DNA of 64,000 bases from [Borrelia] tanukii (GTDB lineage Bacteria > Spirochaetota > Spirochaetia > Borreliales > Borreliaceae), in contig NZ_CP124038.1 in the NCBI RefSeq assembly GCF_030436345.1, forward strand, positions 310,001 through 374,000. The letters are read 5' to 3'. The notes below the pieces were generated by a model. The model did not search any database. It was not told the origin of the DNA and was given only the letters and a program-made list of their open reading frames with translations. A program made the translations under genes and the position numbers. Of this stretch, positions 1 to 9,335 are shown one piece after another; the stretch's first letter is position 1, and each line of letters opens with the position of its first letter.

Positions 1-638
1 AAGGCAAAAATTCTAGAAACTCTATAAGGTTCAAGCATTAAAAATATAGCAGAAACTGGCAAAAAAGTAATCACAATGGCAAAAACATAACTAAATGCCA
101 TATTAGAAACAAACAAAACAATAAAAAAAAGAATAGCAAAATAAATAGCTGTTGAATAATCATTTTGCAAGATTATTAACACCCAAAAAATTGCAAAAAT
201 AAACATTGGCTTTAACCAGTATGAAACACCATTGTTTTTTCTTAGATCAAACTTACTTAAATAAGCTGAAAGATAAACAGTAAAAGATATTTTAAAAATT
301 TCAGAAGGTTGAATACTAATACCTTGAAAGAATATCCATCTTTTTGCCCCAGAAATACTTGGAGCCAAAAAAGTTGCCATAATTAAAAAAAGAGTTACAA
401 TTAATACAGGAAATATTGTTTTTTTTAAAAAATCTAAAGAAATTCTTTCAAAAACAAGAAAAGCTATAAAACTCAAAAAAAGATAATTAAGCCTTGTGAA
501 AAATAAAAAATTTGGATTACCTGTCAGTTCTAAGCTTAAGAAAAAGGAAGAAGTATAAAAAACTACAAGGCCATAGGCTACTAATAGTAGCAAAACAAGC
601 AAATAACACATCCTAAGTGAATTTATCTCTACAAACAT
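1..638 (-). CDS. ftsW: FtsW/RodA-type SEDS peptidoglycan polymerase, 5' part only
   Basis: Reading down the minus strand from an ATG at 638, an open frame runs off the window edge, giving about 212 of an expected 360 or so residues. The translation is a multi-pass membrane protein. It shows SEDS family motifs: GAKRW followed by IQPSE near residues 95-110, a NDYSTA segment, and LEPYR near the cut end. SEDS proteins are glycosyltransferases that polymerise lipid II into septal (FtsW) or side-wall (RodA) peptidoglycan. It lies 6 bp downstream of mraY in the division cluster, which favours FtsW over RodA. The missing C-terminal part cannot be assessed. Confidence 0.9.
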   Translation of the reverse strand, partial: MFVEINSLRMCYLLVLLLLVAYGLVVFYTSSFFLSLELTGNPNFLFFTRLNYLFLSFIAFLVFERISLDFLKKTIFPVLIVTLFLIMATFLAPSISGAKRWIFFQGISIQPSEIFKISFTVYLSAYLSKFDLRKNNGVSYWLKPMFIFAIFWVLIILQNDYSTAIYFAILFFIVLFVSNMAFSYVFAIVITFLPVSAIFLMLEPYRVSRIFA

Positions 639-644
639 AATAAA

Positions 645-1700
645 TTATCTGATTTTTATTGTACTTAAAGCAATTATAGCAAATATTAACCCTATTATCC
701 AAAATCTAATAACAACTTGCATCTCAGACCATCCAAGTTCTTCAAAATGATGATGAAGTGGAGCCATTCTAAATACCCTCTTTTTAGTCTTTTTGTAAAC
801 CATAACTTGAATAATTACAGACATAGTTTCAATAATAAAAACACCTGCAAGAATTGAAAAAAGTATTTCACTTTTTAAAATTAAAGCTGCCATTCCAAGA
901 ATGGCACCCAGAGCCAGACTACCTGTATCTCCCATCATAATTTTAGCAGGATAGGCATTAAACCATAAAAATCCAAAACTACCTCCAAGCAAAGCTCCAA
1001 GAAATATTACAAGCTCTTCAGAGCCTTTAATATTTGGAATATGCAAATAAGCTGCAAAATCAGCTCTGCTTGTAAGATAAGCGATTATTATTAAAGCTCC
1101 TGTTATAACTATACTTAATCCAATTGCAAGTCCATCAAGCCCATCTGTTAAATTAAAAGAATTAGAAGCAGAAATTAAAATAAACATGCCAAAAGGGATG
1201 TAAAACACACCCAAATCTATTTGGAAAGATTTAATAAAAGGAAAATAGACTACACTAACATGCTCACCCCCAAAATAATACAGAATGCCAACAGAAATAA
1301 AAGAAAATATCATTTGCCCATAAACCTTAAATCGGGCTTTAAGTCCATCTGAGGTTTTCTTTTTGATTTTCAAAAAATCATCTATAAATCCCAAAAAAGC
1401 AAATCCAAGCATAACAAAAACCATAATCAAAAAATAAACATTTAAAATGTTGCTCCAAAACGCTAAAGAGATAAAAACACAAAAAAAAATAAGAATGCCT
1501 CCCATAGTAGGAATTCCTGTTTTTTCACTTAAATGCCTCTTAGGACCATCTTCTCTTAAAATCTGATCGGCTTTTAATTTTTTTAGTCTTAAAATAATAT
1601 GGGGACCTACAATCAAAGAAAGCAAAAATGCAAAAATTGTAGCATAAGCCATTCTAAAGGTAATATATTTTAGTAGCCGTAAACCTAAAAGGTAAAACAT
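645..1700 (-). CDS. mraY: Phospho-N-acetylmuramoyl-pentapeptide transferase
   Basis: MraY attaches UDP-MurNAc-pentapeptide to undecaprenyl phosphate at the inner membrane, making lipid I. The 351-residue product has about ten hydrophobic segments. It carries the family signatures: KRHLSEKTGIPTMGG near residue 55, the FIDDFLK aspartate pair near 105, NLTDGLDGLA near 183, MMGDTGS near 255 and APLHHHFEELGW near 316. These include the expected catalytic and Mg-binding Asp and His residues. The length is normal. It sits between murF (18 bp upstream) and ftsW (6 bp downstream), evidently in one transcription unit. Confidence 0.97.
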   Translation of the reverse strand: MFYLLGLRLLKYITFRMAYATIFAFLLSLIVGPHIILRLKKLKADQILREDGPKRHLSEKTGIPTMGGILIFFCVFISLAFWSNILNVYFLIMVFVMLGFAFLGFIDDFLKIKKKTSDGLKARFKVYGQMIFSFISVGILYYFGGEHVSVVYFPFIKSFQIDLGVFYIPFGMFILISASNSFNLTDGLDGLAIGLSIVITGALIIIAYLTSRADFAAYLHIPNIKGSEELVIFLGALLGGSFGFLWFNAYPAKIMMGDTGSLALGAILGMAALILKSEILFSILAGVFIIETMSVIIQVMVYKKTKKRVFRMAPLHHHFEELGWSEMQVVIRFWIIGLIFAIIALSTIKIR

Positions 1701-1717
1701 AAGAACCTCATCATCAT

Positions 1718-3109
1718 CTAAATGTAATTTAAAATTCTCTCCAGCCTATTGAACCTTGAGCCCTTAATTACAATAAAAACCGAAGGTTCCAAGCTTTTTA
1801 AAAAAAAATTAATAAATTTATCAAACTCACTAAAATAATGTAAATACTTTTCAACTAAATTCTCAGAATCTCTAACATCTAAAAATTCTTTGCCAATTAG
1901 AAAAATTTTGTCAAAATTCATTGAAATAGCTTCTTGAATTAAATCTTTGTGAGTTTTGTATGCAAATTCTCCAAGCTCTTTAAAAGACCCAAGAACTATA
2001 AATTTTTTGTTTTGGATATTAAGATCCAAAATTATATCTTTTAAGGCCATAAAAGAACCCATATTGCCATTATAAGAATCATTTAAAATTAAATATCCAT
2101 TTTGTGTAAAAATTTCTGCTCTACCCTTTTGAAAAGCAGTTTCAATCAGACCTTCTCTTATTTCTTTCTCTCTCATTCCTAAAAATAAAGCCAAATTAAT
2201 ACACCCTATTGCATTAAAAACATTATGCCGACCTAACAATAAAATAGAGTACTCAAACCCTTTGTAAACAAAATCATAAAAAAATTTCCCCCCCAGAAAA
2301 GAAAATGATTTAATATTAAGATTTTCAAAATCAAAATAAACAATTTTAACATTTGGATTTGCGATTTTTGCTTTTTTTTCAAGATAAACACAATAATCAT
2401 TCATTTCATTTAAAACAAAGATTTCAATGTTTTTACCAATTATTTTGCTCTTTTCAAAAGCAATAACTTGTAGCTCCTTGAAAGCTTGCATATGTGCATA
2501 GCTTATATTAGTAATAATAACAATTTCCGGCTTTAAAATTTGAGATAAAAGATCCATTTCTCCAACATAACTAACTCCAACTTCAAAAACAGCATATTCT
2601 TCATTACCTTCTACCCTTAAAATACTAAGAGGAAGCCCAATGTCAGAATTTAAATTACCCCAAGTTTTGTAAGTTTTATATTTCTTTGCAAGTATGCTAT
2701 AAAGCATCTCTTTGGTTGTAGTTTTACCATTACTGCCTGTAATGGCAATTCTTTTAAAGCTTGTCCTTTCAATCAAAAAAGACGCTAAAGTTTGAAGAAG
2801 TTTTATTACATTGCTTGTAAGCAAAAATACTAATTCTTCATTATCATTTAAATATTCAATGCACTCGGATTCATGATCTCTTGAACATACAAAGCATTTA
2901 ACACCCAAATCAATTAAATATTTAACAAAAGAAAATCCATCTACTTTATTTCCCTTATATGCAAAATAAAGGCTAACATTGATATTATCATTCTTTATTT
3001 CTCTACTATCTAAAGAGTAAAACGATACTATCTTTTCAATATTTTTTATATTTCCTACAAACTTAACATCTTTAGAAGAGATTAAAATATCTTTAATCTT
3101 TATACGCAC
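1718..3109 (-). CDS. murF: UDP-N-acetylmuramoyl-tripeptide--D-Ala-D-Ala ligase
   Basis: MurF adds D-Ala-D-Ala to the muropeptide precursor in the cytoplasm. The 463-residue product has the Mur ligase P-loop TGSNGKTTTKEM near residue 123 and a NLNSDIGLPLS segment near 153. The Mur ligase central domain follows, then a C-terminal domain with NDSYNGNMGS. The start codon is GTG at 3109, supported by a GAGG Shine-Dalgarno a few bases upstream; no in-frame ATG fits. The gene lies between ftsL-like and mraY. The usual neighbouring murE, murD and murG are absent from this cluster. Confidence 0.95.
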   Translation of the reverse strand: MRIKIKDILISSKDVKFVGNIKNIEKIVSFYSLDSREIKNDNINVSLYFAYKGNKVDGFSFVKYLIDLGVKCFVCSRDHESECIEYLNDNEELVFLLTSNVIKLLQTLASFLIERTSFKRIAITGSNGKTTTKEMLYSILAKKYKTYKTWGNLNSDIGLPLSILRVEGNEEYAVFEVGVSYVGEMDLLSQILKPEIVIITNISYAHMQAFKELQVIAFEKSKIIGKNIEIFVLNEMNDYCVYLEKKAKIANPNVKIVYFDFENLNIKSFSFLGGKFFYDFVYKGFEYSILLLGRHNVFNAIGCINLALFLGMREKEIREGLIETAFQKGRAEIFTQNGYLILNDSYNGNMGSFMALKDIILDLNIQNKKFIVLGSFKELGEFAYKTHKDLIQEAISMNFDKIFLIGKEFLDVRDSENLVEKYLHYFSEFDKFINFFLKSLEPSVFIVIKGSRFNRLERILNYI

Positions 3110-3131
3110 ACAAACCTCATTCTAAAATTTT

Positions 3132-3413
3132 CTACTCAGCAAAAATATTTATATCTTCATTAGCCTTTTTTTCCAAATTCAATCCTCCAAAACAAAAGCT
3201 CTCTATTCTATTAATATTTTCAAGTTCATATATTACTGTCAGCAATCTTAAATTATCATCAATAATATTTTCCTGCTCATTGTCTAAGTGATTAAATTCT
3301 CTAAGCTTTACAACATATCTAAAATTTAAGTAAATATTAAAACACAATATAACTGTTAGTATCAAAATTAAAATACAATAAATTTCAAACTCAATTTTAC
3401 TTATGCTATTCAT
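3132..3413 (-). CDS. ftsL: FtsL-like small bitopic membrane protein
   Basis: A 93-residue protein with a short cytoplasmic N-terminus, one hydrophobic segment (about residues 12-30) and a polar tail with a Leu/Asn-rich heptad-like stretch (about 36-70). This is the architecture of FtsL, a scaffold of the divisome. It overlaps the rsmH stop by four bases (ATGA), the classic position of ftsL directly after rsmH (mraW). FtsL sequences are poorly conserved, so the call rests on topology, size and position. A different small divisome protein remains possible. Confidence 0.65.
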   Translation of the reverse strand: MNSISKIEFEIYCILILILTVILCFNIYLNFRYVVKLREFNHLDNEQENIIDDNLRLLTVIYELENINRIESFCFGGLNLEKKANEDINIFAE

Positions 3414-4300
3414 AATTTTCTTACAGCTCTAAGCTTTGCGCTTCTTGAAGGTTTATTTTTTTTGATTTCATCAAAACTTGGAATAATAGGCTTTTTTGAA
3501 ATCTTAGCATACAAATCACAGCTTAAACTTTTAAAAAAATCTTTTACAATACGATCCTCTATTGAATGAAACGTAATAATAGCTAAAATTCCATCTTTGG
3601 CTAAATTTTCTACCCACAAAGGCAAACTCCTTTTAAGTCTAGCAAGCTCATCATTTACATAAATTCTTAACGCTTGAAAAGTTTTTGTAGCTGGATTTAT
3701 TTTAACTTTTGAAAAAGGATAAACTTTATTTATTATGGACTGCAACTCTTTTGTAGTTTGTATTTTTTTGTTTTTTCGATATTCTACAATAGCTTTAGAG
3801 ATTCTTCTAGAATAATGCTCATTGCTTAAATCATAAATTAAACCTTCAAGATCATATTTACTAAAAGTATTTACAATCTCAGCCGCACTAATGCTGCAAG
3901 AAGAAGAACAAAGTCTCATATCCAAAGGTTCATCTTCAAGAAAAGAAAATCCTTTTTTACTGCCTTTGTAATGAAACATAGAAATACCAAGATCAACTAA
4001 AATAAAATTAGCTTTGACATTTAAAGGGTAATTGGCAAAAAAATTATCAAACCAATCATTAAAATATGTAATTCTCTCTTCAAAAATAAGAAGAAACTGC
4101 TTTGCTCTCTTTAAAATCTGAGAATCTCTTTCAATTCCAACTAAACTTAAAAAGTCATATTTCTCAAGAATCGCTTTTGCATGAACACCTTCTCCAAGAG
4201 TAGAATCAATGTATATTAAATCGCTTTTTACAGGTAAATCTTCTATAAGCTTACAAATTGCATCAAGAAGTACTGGGAAATGAAAAACATTATTATTCAT
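3410..4300 (-). CDS. rsmH: 16S rRNA (cytosine1402-N4)-methyltransferase
   Basis: RsmH (MraW) methylates N4 of C1402 in 16S rRNA using S-adenosylmethionine. The 296-residue product has the N-terminal FHFPVLLDA, the SAM-binding DSTLGEGVHA and LVGIERDSQ motifs, VDLGISMFHY, and ITFHSIEDRIVKDFF near the C-terminus, all diagnostic of the family. The ATG at 4300 overlaps the end of the upstream gene by 8 bp, and the stop overlaps ftsL, so translation is probably coupled. Confidence 0.97.
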   Translation of the reverse strand: MNNNVFHFPVLLDAICKLIEDLPVKSDLIYIDSTLGEGVHAKAILEKYDFLSLVGIERDSQILKRAKQFLLIFEERITYFNDWFDNFFANYPLNVKANFILVDLGISMFHYKGSKKGFSFLEDEPLDMRLCSSSCSISAAEIVNTFSKYDLEGLIYDLSNEHYSRRISKAIVEYRKNKKIQTTKELQSIINKVYPFSKVKINPATKTFQALRIYVNDELARLKRSLPLWVENLAKDGILAIITFHSIEDRIVKDFFKSLSCDLYAKISKKPIIPSFDEIKKNKPSRSAKLRAVRKL

Positions 4301-5129
4301 TTAATTTAAACCTATAAATTATCTTTTTTTCATTTCCATAAACATCACCGTATTTTATTTTAATTTCATTTTTGCCCTTAATAAAATTAAGATCATTTAT
4401 TTTAAGACATCCGCCATCTTTTTTAATATTCAAAACATCCAATCCATAATTTTTCTCCTGAGCCAAGACATATGTATTATTAATCAAAAAAATATTTTGA
4501 AAATCTGAACGAAAAATACTTTTATTATTCAAAATAGCCTCAAAATAATAAATTCCTTTAAGAGAATTTTCAAAAGATTCCACTTTTTGAGTATGAAAAT
4601 ATAACAAAAAACTGTACTGACCAGAATCGACATTTAAATTTATATTTTTTGATAACTCCAATCTCTCATCATCACCTTTTCCTTTTAAAAAAACACTGCC
4701 TAAAGTATAAACTGTATCAGCAACTACATTGTTCTTATTCTTAATAACAAACAAGGGATTGAGAATCTTTTTAGCATTAGGATCATTAACTACTAAATCA
4801 ATAACACTCTCTTCATCTTTTAAAAAAATCTTTCCAAGTTTGTAAAAAAATCCTCCTAAAACCTCTAAATTCAGATTTAGATCATTGTCAAAAATGATTA
4901 AAATACTGCTATTTCTATCTAACCTATTTTTTGAATATAAGACTTTATAATTATTTGAAAAAACAGATACTGTCTTTTTCAAGGGCCTTAACCTTACTCC
5001 GATATTCAATTTATTATTATCCAATACACCAAAATCTTTAACTAAAGCAAACTTTTCATCATTTTTAAATTCCAAAAATGGATATAAATCCAAAATATTA
5101 AAGAAAAACATAAAAACAATTAAAATCAC
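4293..5129 (-). CDS. Conserved spirochaetal hypothetical, probably exported
   Basis: A 278-residue protein of unknown function. The first 16 or so residues are hydrophobic (a weak signal sequence or anchor). The rest is beta-rich and hydrophilic, ending in a segment of the type NEIKIKYGDVYGNEKK that resembles an Ig-like or bacterial-domain beta strand. The frame opens at a GTG at 5129 that overlaps the previous stop (GTGA), consistent with coupling; an ATG six codons further in is an alternative. It precedes rsmH in the division operon, hinting at an envelope role, but no catalytic motif is visible. Confidence 0.7.
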   Translation of the reverse strand: MILIVFMFFFNILDLYPFLEFKNDEKFALVKDFGVLDNNKLNIGVRLRPLKKTVSVFSNNYKVLYSKNRLDRNSSILIIFDNDLNLNLEVLGGFFYKLGKIFLKDEESVIDLVVNDPNAKKILNPLFVIKNKNNVVADTVYTLGSVFLKGKGDDERLELSKNINLNVDSGQYSFLLYFHTQKVESFENSLKGIYYFEAILNNKSIFRSDFQNIFLINNTYVLAQEKNYGLDVLNIKKDGGCLKINDLNFIKGKNEIKIKYGDVYGNEKKIIYRFKLNE

Positions 5130-6202
5130 TGCCCCAATCCCAAATATTTTAAATCATTATTAGTATTAAAATACAAAAGTCCCTTTCCAAATTCAACAAA
5201 AGAGCTTATTTCATCTTTAATAAAGATATTATCAAATAATCTAAAAGAATTTGCAGAATACGTCTTTATATTAATAATTTTTTCACTCTCAGAATAAAAA
5301 TATATTCTGTAAATATTTTGCAAATAATCATATGATGCTCTTAAAATAGAATTTTTATTTTCAACTTTAAATATTCTACCACTTTTAATATTTATCACCA
5401 CAAGTGAATTTTCACTCTCAATAAACAAATTATAATAATCATCCATTTTTATAAAAGTCTCAAAACTATTAATAGCTAAATTGCTTAATTCTAAAATTTT
5501 TTTATAATTACTCTCTAAATCAATTATTTCTAAAAAATACTTGGAATTACCTTTTAGTGAAACTAAATATCTATTATCAAAGCTTAATTTAACAAACCAT
5601 GTTGGAAATTTTCTCTCCAAAAAATTTTCCGTATAAATTATCTTGCCTTGTTTATATATATTAACCTCACCGTTAGAAAGTCCTAAAACTAAAACTTCGT
5701 TATTGTAATCCACACTTAAAATTGAGGACAAAAAATTGAGCACTAGTATATTATTTCCACCAGAATCATAAATCTCCAAAGTCTTATACAAGTTGTCTAA
5801 AGTAAAAATTAAATTATTTATTACAAAAACAAAATCCTTGAACTTGAGAGTAAATAAAAATTTATTGTTTTTAACAGAAAAAACAGAATAATCCTCACTA
5901 GAATTTAAAAGCACATAATAATAGTCTGAATAACTTATTAAGTTGTCACTTAAAAGAGAATAACAAGATTCTACGAAATTAAGATTTAAAACCTTATTTG
6001 ATACAAAAACATTCTTACTTAAATTGATATTTTTATAATCAGATTTTTTTTCAAAATTCTTAAAATCATAAAAATTGGACACATTCATGATAGATCTTAT
6101 AAAGAAATCAATCAAAATTATAAACAATAAAAATAAATTCAAGATCAAAAAAAATTTTAATTTTCTGAATTTAATTGCGCCCTCTTCTGCATTAAAACTC
6201 AA
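5126..6202 (-). CDS. Membrane-anchored protein, possible beta-propeller
   Basis: About 358 residues: a short basic N-terminus, one transmembrane segment (about residues 17-38) and a large, presumably periplasmic, beta-rich region. That region has repeated hydrophobic strand patterns and WD/YVTN-like spacing (for example VLVLGLSNGEVNIYKQGK). The longest frame begins at a GTG at 6220, but a strong purine-rich Shine-Dalgarno (GGGAGGGGAG) lies inside it and points to a TTG at 6202, which I use. The stop overlaps the next gene by four bases. Function unknown; propeller folding is inferred from periodicity only. Confidence 0.65.
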   Translation of the reverse strand: MSFNAEEGAIKFRKLKFFLILNLFLLFIILIDFFIRSIMNVSNFYDFKNFEKKSDYKNINLSKNVFVSNKVLNLNFVESCYSLLSDNLISYSDYYYVLLNSSEDYSVFSVKNNKFLFTLKFKDFVFVINNLIFTLDNLYKTLEIYDSGGNNILVLNFLSSILSVDYNNEVLVLGLSNGEVNIYKQGKIIYTENFLERKFPTWFVKLSFDNRYLVSLKGNSKYFLEIIDLESNYKKILELSNLAINSFETFIKMDDYYNLFIESENSLVVINIKSGRIFKVENKNSILRASYDYLQNIYRIYFYSESEKIINIKTYSANSFRLFDNIFIKDEISSFVEFGKGLLYFNTNNDLKYLGLGQ

Positions 6203-6230
6203 TATAACTCCCCTCCCCACTTTAATCTAT

Positions 6231-6989
6231 CTATTTTGCTTTAATTAAATCTGAACTAAACTTTGAAGACCAAACTTCATGAAACCTTAAGAATTTTTCA
6301 GCAACTTCTTTTTGAGAAGCTATAGTAGCCAAAACTCTTCCAGCTTCAAGATAACCAAGAGAATGCAATCCAAATTCGCGAGATCCACTAAGCTCATATT
6401 TGCTCCTTAAAATAAATGCTCCTTCTTCTAAAAGTTCAAACACTTTAATGAGATGTTCAAATTGAAATTTATAATAAGGACTCTCAAGTTTTAAATTTTT
6501 AGAAAAATCTCTAAAATCAATAATATTTTTAGAAAAAATAATAAATTTAAGATATGCATCCTCAAGAAAAACAAGTGTTTTAGAATCTTTTTTACTAAAA
6601 TTTTTAGCCAAATCAATTAAATAACCCAATTTTTTAACAATTAAAAACCTCTCTTCGGGGTTTAAATTAAGAGCCTGAGGCATTTCAATTAACTCTCTTG
6701 GGGTGATACTAAGAACAGGGCTAATAACTAAACTAAAATCAGAAATCAATCCAGATAAAATTTTTTTTATAGAATAATTTACTTTCAATCTAGGCCTAGT
6801 ATAAAAATAATTTAAAGACGAAACATAACTTAAAACATTTAAATTAAAATCAATAAGATCAGATGAAAGCTTAGCATTTGATAAAAATTCACTAGTCTCT
6901 TTTATAGCTGTTATATCATTTAAAGTCCTTAAAATAAGATTATTAATATACACTATTTTTTTATAATTTTCATTATCAACTAAATCCAT
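6231..6989 (-). CDS. Conserved hypothetical protein
   Basis: A helical, soluble protein of about 252 residues with no recognised motif. The longest frame starts at an ATG at 7010 that lacks a good Shine-Dalgarno. Seven codons in, an ATG at 6989 is preceded by AGGCAGGTG at good spacing, so I prefer it. It is the first gene of the minus-strand run that leads into the rsmH-murF-mraY cluster, 28 bp before the next gene. There is no signal peptide or membrane segment. Confidence 0.65.
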   Translation of the reverse strand: MDLVDNENYKKIVYINNLILRTLNDITAIKETSEFLSNAKLSSDLIDFNLNVLSYVSSLNYFYTRPRLKVNYSIKKILSGLISDFSLVISPVLSITPRELIEMPQALNLNPEERFLIVKKLGYLIDLAKNFSKKDSKTLVFLEDAYLKFIIFSKNIIDFRDFSKNLKLESPYYKFQFEHLIKVFELLEEGAFILRSKYELSGSREFGLHSLGYLEAGRVLATIASQKEVAEKFLRFHEVWSSKFSSDLIKAK

Positions 6990-7010
6990 AAACACCTGCC
7001 TAAAACTCAT

Positions 7011-7301
7011 ACAAAGGTGATTTATCAGCTATCCAATACATTGTTTAATAACAAACATATTAAATATTTTAACAAGTTATAAATTTATAAAAAACACCCT
7101 TGGAACATTAACTTTGCGAATAAACAAAACACCAACATCCTTATAATAAATTATGTAAAATTTTAAATAATTTTTAAAAGTATCAAGTCCTAAAACATAC
7201 AAAATCCTCTAGTCTTATTAAAGATTAGATTAAATCAAGCATTCAAATAACAACCAATAACAATGTTTATTTAAAAGAACACTGTTTGAAGAGCATTAAA
7301 C
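7011..7301. other. Intergenic region between nadK and the division-cluster run
   Basis: About 290 bp with no credible gene. It must hold the end of the nadK transcript and probably a promoter for the minus-strand gene starting at 6989. A minus-strand TTGTTA around 7065 followed about 18 bp later by TTATTA is a weak promoter candidate. No convincing terminator hairpin was found. A small ORF here cannot be excluded. Confidence 0.4.
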
Positions 7302-8141
7302 TTACAATAATTTGTTTTTCAATCTCTTAACAAAAGTATCCGTACAAAATGAAACAAAATTCAAGCTTTTAGAAGAAATTTTAAATTCAAAAACAACATC
7401 AACTCCAAAAGAACCAAAATTAATTCCATCTAAAAAAATTGATGCTGCTGCTATGAAATATTCCTTTGAAAAAGAAAGAGAAAGTTTACTTAATTTAGAA
7501 AACACAAAAGAACGATTATAAACAGAATGGGGAGAAATAGGCGTAAATAAAAACCCTTCAAGATCTGCTTCTAAAATAGGACCTCCTGCTGAGAAAGAAT
7601 ACCCTGTTGAACCTGTTGGGGTAGACACAATTATCCCATCACTTTTATATGATAAAAAACTTTCAGAATTAACCTTAAGATCTACATAAATCATTTTATT
7701 AAGAACGCTTGAGCGAATAATAATATCATTTAAAGCATACTTAGAAATTAAATCTTTACCATGCTGATAAACTGTTACATGAAGCAAAAATTTTTTATTA
7801 ATAGCTAAAGAATTGTTAAAAAATCTATCTATGACTTTTTTAAAATCTTCAATCTTAATGTCTGCTAAAAACCCCACCTTGCCCATATTAATTGAAATAA
7901 TTGGAATATCAAAATTTTTACTTTCAAGAAGCAAATTAACAGCCAAAAGAACCGTTCCATCTCCTCCTAAAGTTATCAAAAAAAGAAAATTTTCTCTTGG
8001 AAAAGAAAATAAAGGCTTACCAACATCTATTAACACCACCTCAATAAAATACTTAGTTTCTAAATAAACTTTAATATCATTGCCTAAAAGGCTAGCTCCT
8101 GACTTTAAAGTATTAATGCAAAGAAGAACTTTATTCTTCAT
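7302..8141 (-). CDS. nadK: NAD kinase
   Basis: NadK phosphorylates NAD+ to NADP+. The product has the kinase GGDGT motif (ITLGGDGTVLLA) and the second conserved block SPTGSTGYSFSAGGP. The open frame extends upstream to 8201, but those extra codons lie inside cheW. The ATG at 8141 gives a 279-residue protein starting MKNKVLLCIN, a normal NadK N-terminus, and leaves an 11-bp overlap with the cheW stop. Cytoplasmic; part of a cheW-nadK pair. Confidence 0.93.
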   Translation of the reverse strand: MKNKVLLCINTLKSGASLLGNDIKVYLETKYFIEVVLIDVGKPLFSFPRENFLFLITLGGDGTVLLAVNLLLESKNFDIPIISINMGKVGFLADIKIEDFKKVIDRFFNNSLAINKKFLLHVTVYQHGKDLISKYALNDIIIRSSVLNKMIYVDLKVNSESFLSYKSDGIIVSTPTGSTGYSFSAGGPILEADLEGFLFTPISPHSVYNRSFVFSKLSKLSLSFSKEYFIAAASIFLDGINFGSFGVDVVFEFKISSKSLNFVSFCTDTFVKRLKNKLL

Positions 8142-8661
8142 GTTGATCTTTATATGGAATATCGTCAAATTCGCATTTATCAAAAATCTTTGTAATATCA
8201 ATTAATACTAAATATTCACTCTCAAGATTATCGATCTCGTCAAGCTTTACAACTCCAGATATATATTTTCTATCTAAAGTTTGCAAAGTAGCAGGGGGTT
8301 CTTGAATCCTAGAATCATCAAAGCTAATAACTTTAAGAACCCTATCAACAAAAATGCCTAAAAGTTTATTTTTAATCTTAACTATTAAGTATCCTGTCAA
8401 AAGCATATCTTCTTCTGTTGTTGAAATAGAAGGAACCCCAAATTTAATATTTAAATTGACCAAAGGAATAATAATGCCTCTAAGATTATAAATGCCTATA
8501 ATATATTCTGGAACATTTGGTATAGCATAAACTCCTTCTGATGGAACTTTAATAATTTCTCTAATATGCTCTATTGACACCCCATAACTTTCTTTGCCTA
8601 TTTTAAAACCCGCAACTTGAAGCTGTGACTTTTTCTCTTTAGATATTTCTTTTCTCAACAT
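8131..8661 (-). CDS. cheW: Chemotaxis coupling protein CheW
   Basis: CheW links methyl-accepting receptors to the histidine kinase CheA. The 176-residue product is a single CheW domain: FKIGKESYGVSIEHIREIIK, then PNVPEYIIGIYNLRG and IVKIKNKLLGIFVDRVLKV. A slightly extended acidic tail follows. The ATG at 8661 has an AAAGG Shine-Dalgarno eight bases upstream. B. burgdorferi has several cheW copies, and this location corresponds to the one I recall as cheW1. The 3' end overlaps nadK. Confidence 0.95.
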   Translation of the reverse strand: MLRKEISKEKKSQLQVAGFKIGKESYGVSIEHIREIIKVPSEGVYAIPNVPEYIIGIYNLRGIIIPLVNLNIKFGVPSISTTEEDMLLTGYLIVKIKNKLLGIFVDRVLKVISFDDSRIQEPPATLQTLDRKYISGVVKLDEIDNLESEYLVLIDITKIFDKCEFDDIPYKDQHEE

Positions 8662-8706
8662 ATTTTATACCTTTAAATTGATACTTATAACAATTTAATT
8701 AAATTA

Positions 8707-9285
8707 TTACTTGCCAAAACTTTTACCTAAAAAATAAATTTCAAAAGAATTTTTCCTTACAGCTTTGGGCCTAATTTTTTTTACAAATTTAAAATATTTT
8801 TCAAACCTTTTAAAAATTTGCATCTCATCTCCCCCCTGAAAAACCTTAATAAGCAAATTTCCTTTTTTAAGTAAAACTTCAAGCGATAAATCTATTATTC
8901 TCATGTTTAAATTAAAAGAATTACTAGTATCTACAAGCCTATTTCCAGTAGTTCTAGGAGCTACATCGCTAATTACAAGGCTATAAGGCCCAAACGTATT
9001 AATTTTAAAAACCGTATCATCTGAAAATATGTCTCCCTTTATAAAATAAAAATTATTAACATATCTAAGACCAATGTCATTAATATCAACAGACACTAGA
9101 ATACCTCTTTTAAGCTTTTTATAAGCATATTGAGAAAAGCTACCGGGCGATGCACCAATATCTAAAACATTACCATAAGAAAATAAAGAAAATTTTTCAT
9201 TAATCTCTATCAACTTGTACACAGACCTTGCCAAATACCCTTCTCTTTTAGCTTTTTGAGAATACTCATCATCCAAACGATACAC
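8707..9285 (-). CDS. rlmE: 23S rRNA 2'-O-ribose U2552 methyltransferase (RlmE/FtsJ)
   Basis: RlmE methylates U2552 in the 23S rRNA A-loop. The 192-residue product carries the SAM-binding [15 protein letters not shown] motif. It also has the catalytic K-D-K-E set: Lys in RSVYKL, Asp in VISDVAP, Lys in LLIKVFQGG and Glu in NSFEIYF. The start is a GTG at 9285, backed by AAAGGGA about seven bases upstream; the nearby ATG is in another frame. It diverges from the polyprenyl synthase gene with only 50 bp between start codons. Confidence 0.94.
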   Translation of the reverse strand: MYRLDDEYSQKAKREGYLARSVYKLIEINEKFSLFSYGNVLDIGASPGSFSQYAYKKLKRGILVSVDINDIGLRYVNNFYFIKGDIFSDDTVFKINTFGPYSLVISDVAPRTTGNRLVDTSNSFNLNMRIIDLSLEVLLKKGNLLIKVFQGGDEMQIFKRFEKYFKFVKKIRPKAVRKNSFEIYFLGKSFGK

Positions 9286-9307
9286 ATCAATCCCTTTAAT
9301 ACACTTT

Positions 9308-9313
9308 ATTATA
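9308..9313 (-). promoter_or_regulatory. Candidate -10 box for rlmE
   Basis: A perfect TATAAT on the minus strand, 22 bp before the GTG and upstream of the AAAGGGA ribosome site. A matching -35 hexamer at 16-18 bp is not evident. Confidence 0.45.
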
Positions 9314-9322
9314 CTTTTTCAT

Positions 9323-9328
9323 TATAAT
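9323..9328 (+). promoter_or_regulatory. Candidate -10 box of the polyprenyl synthase gene, leaderless arrangement
   Basis: A perfect TATAAT on the plus strand ends seven bases before the ATG at 9336, so transcription would be expected to begin at or next to the start codon. No Shine-Dalgarno precedes that ATG. The surrounding ATTATAAT also reads as a -10-like box on the other strand. Confidence 0.45.
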
Positions 9329-9335
9329 TCTTATT

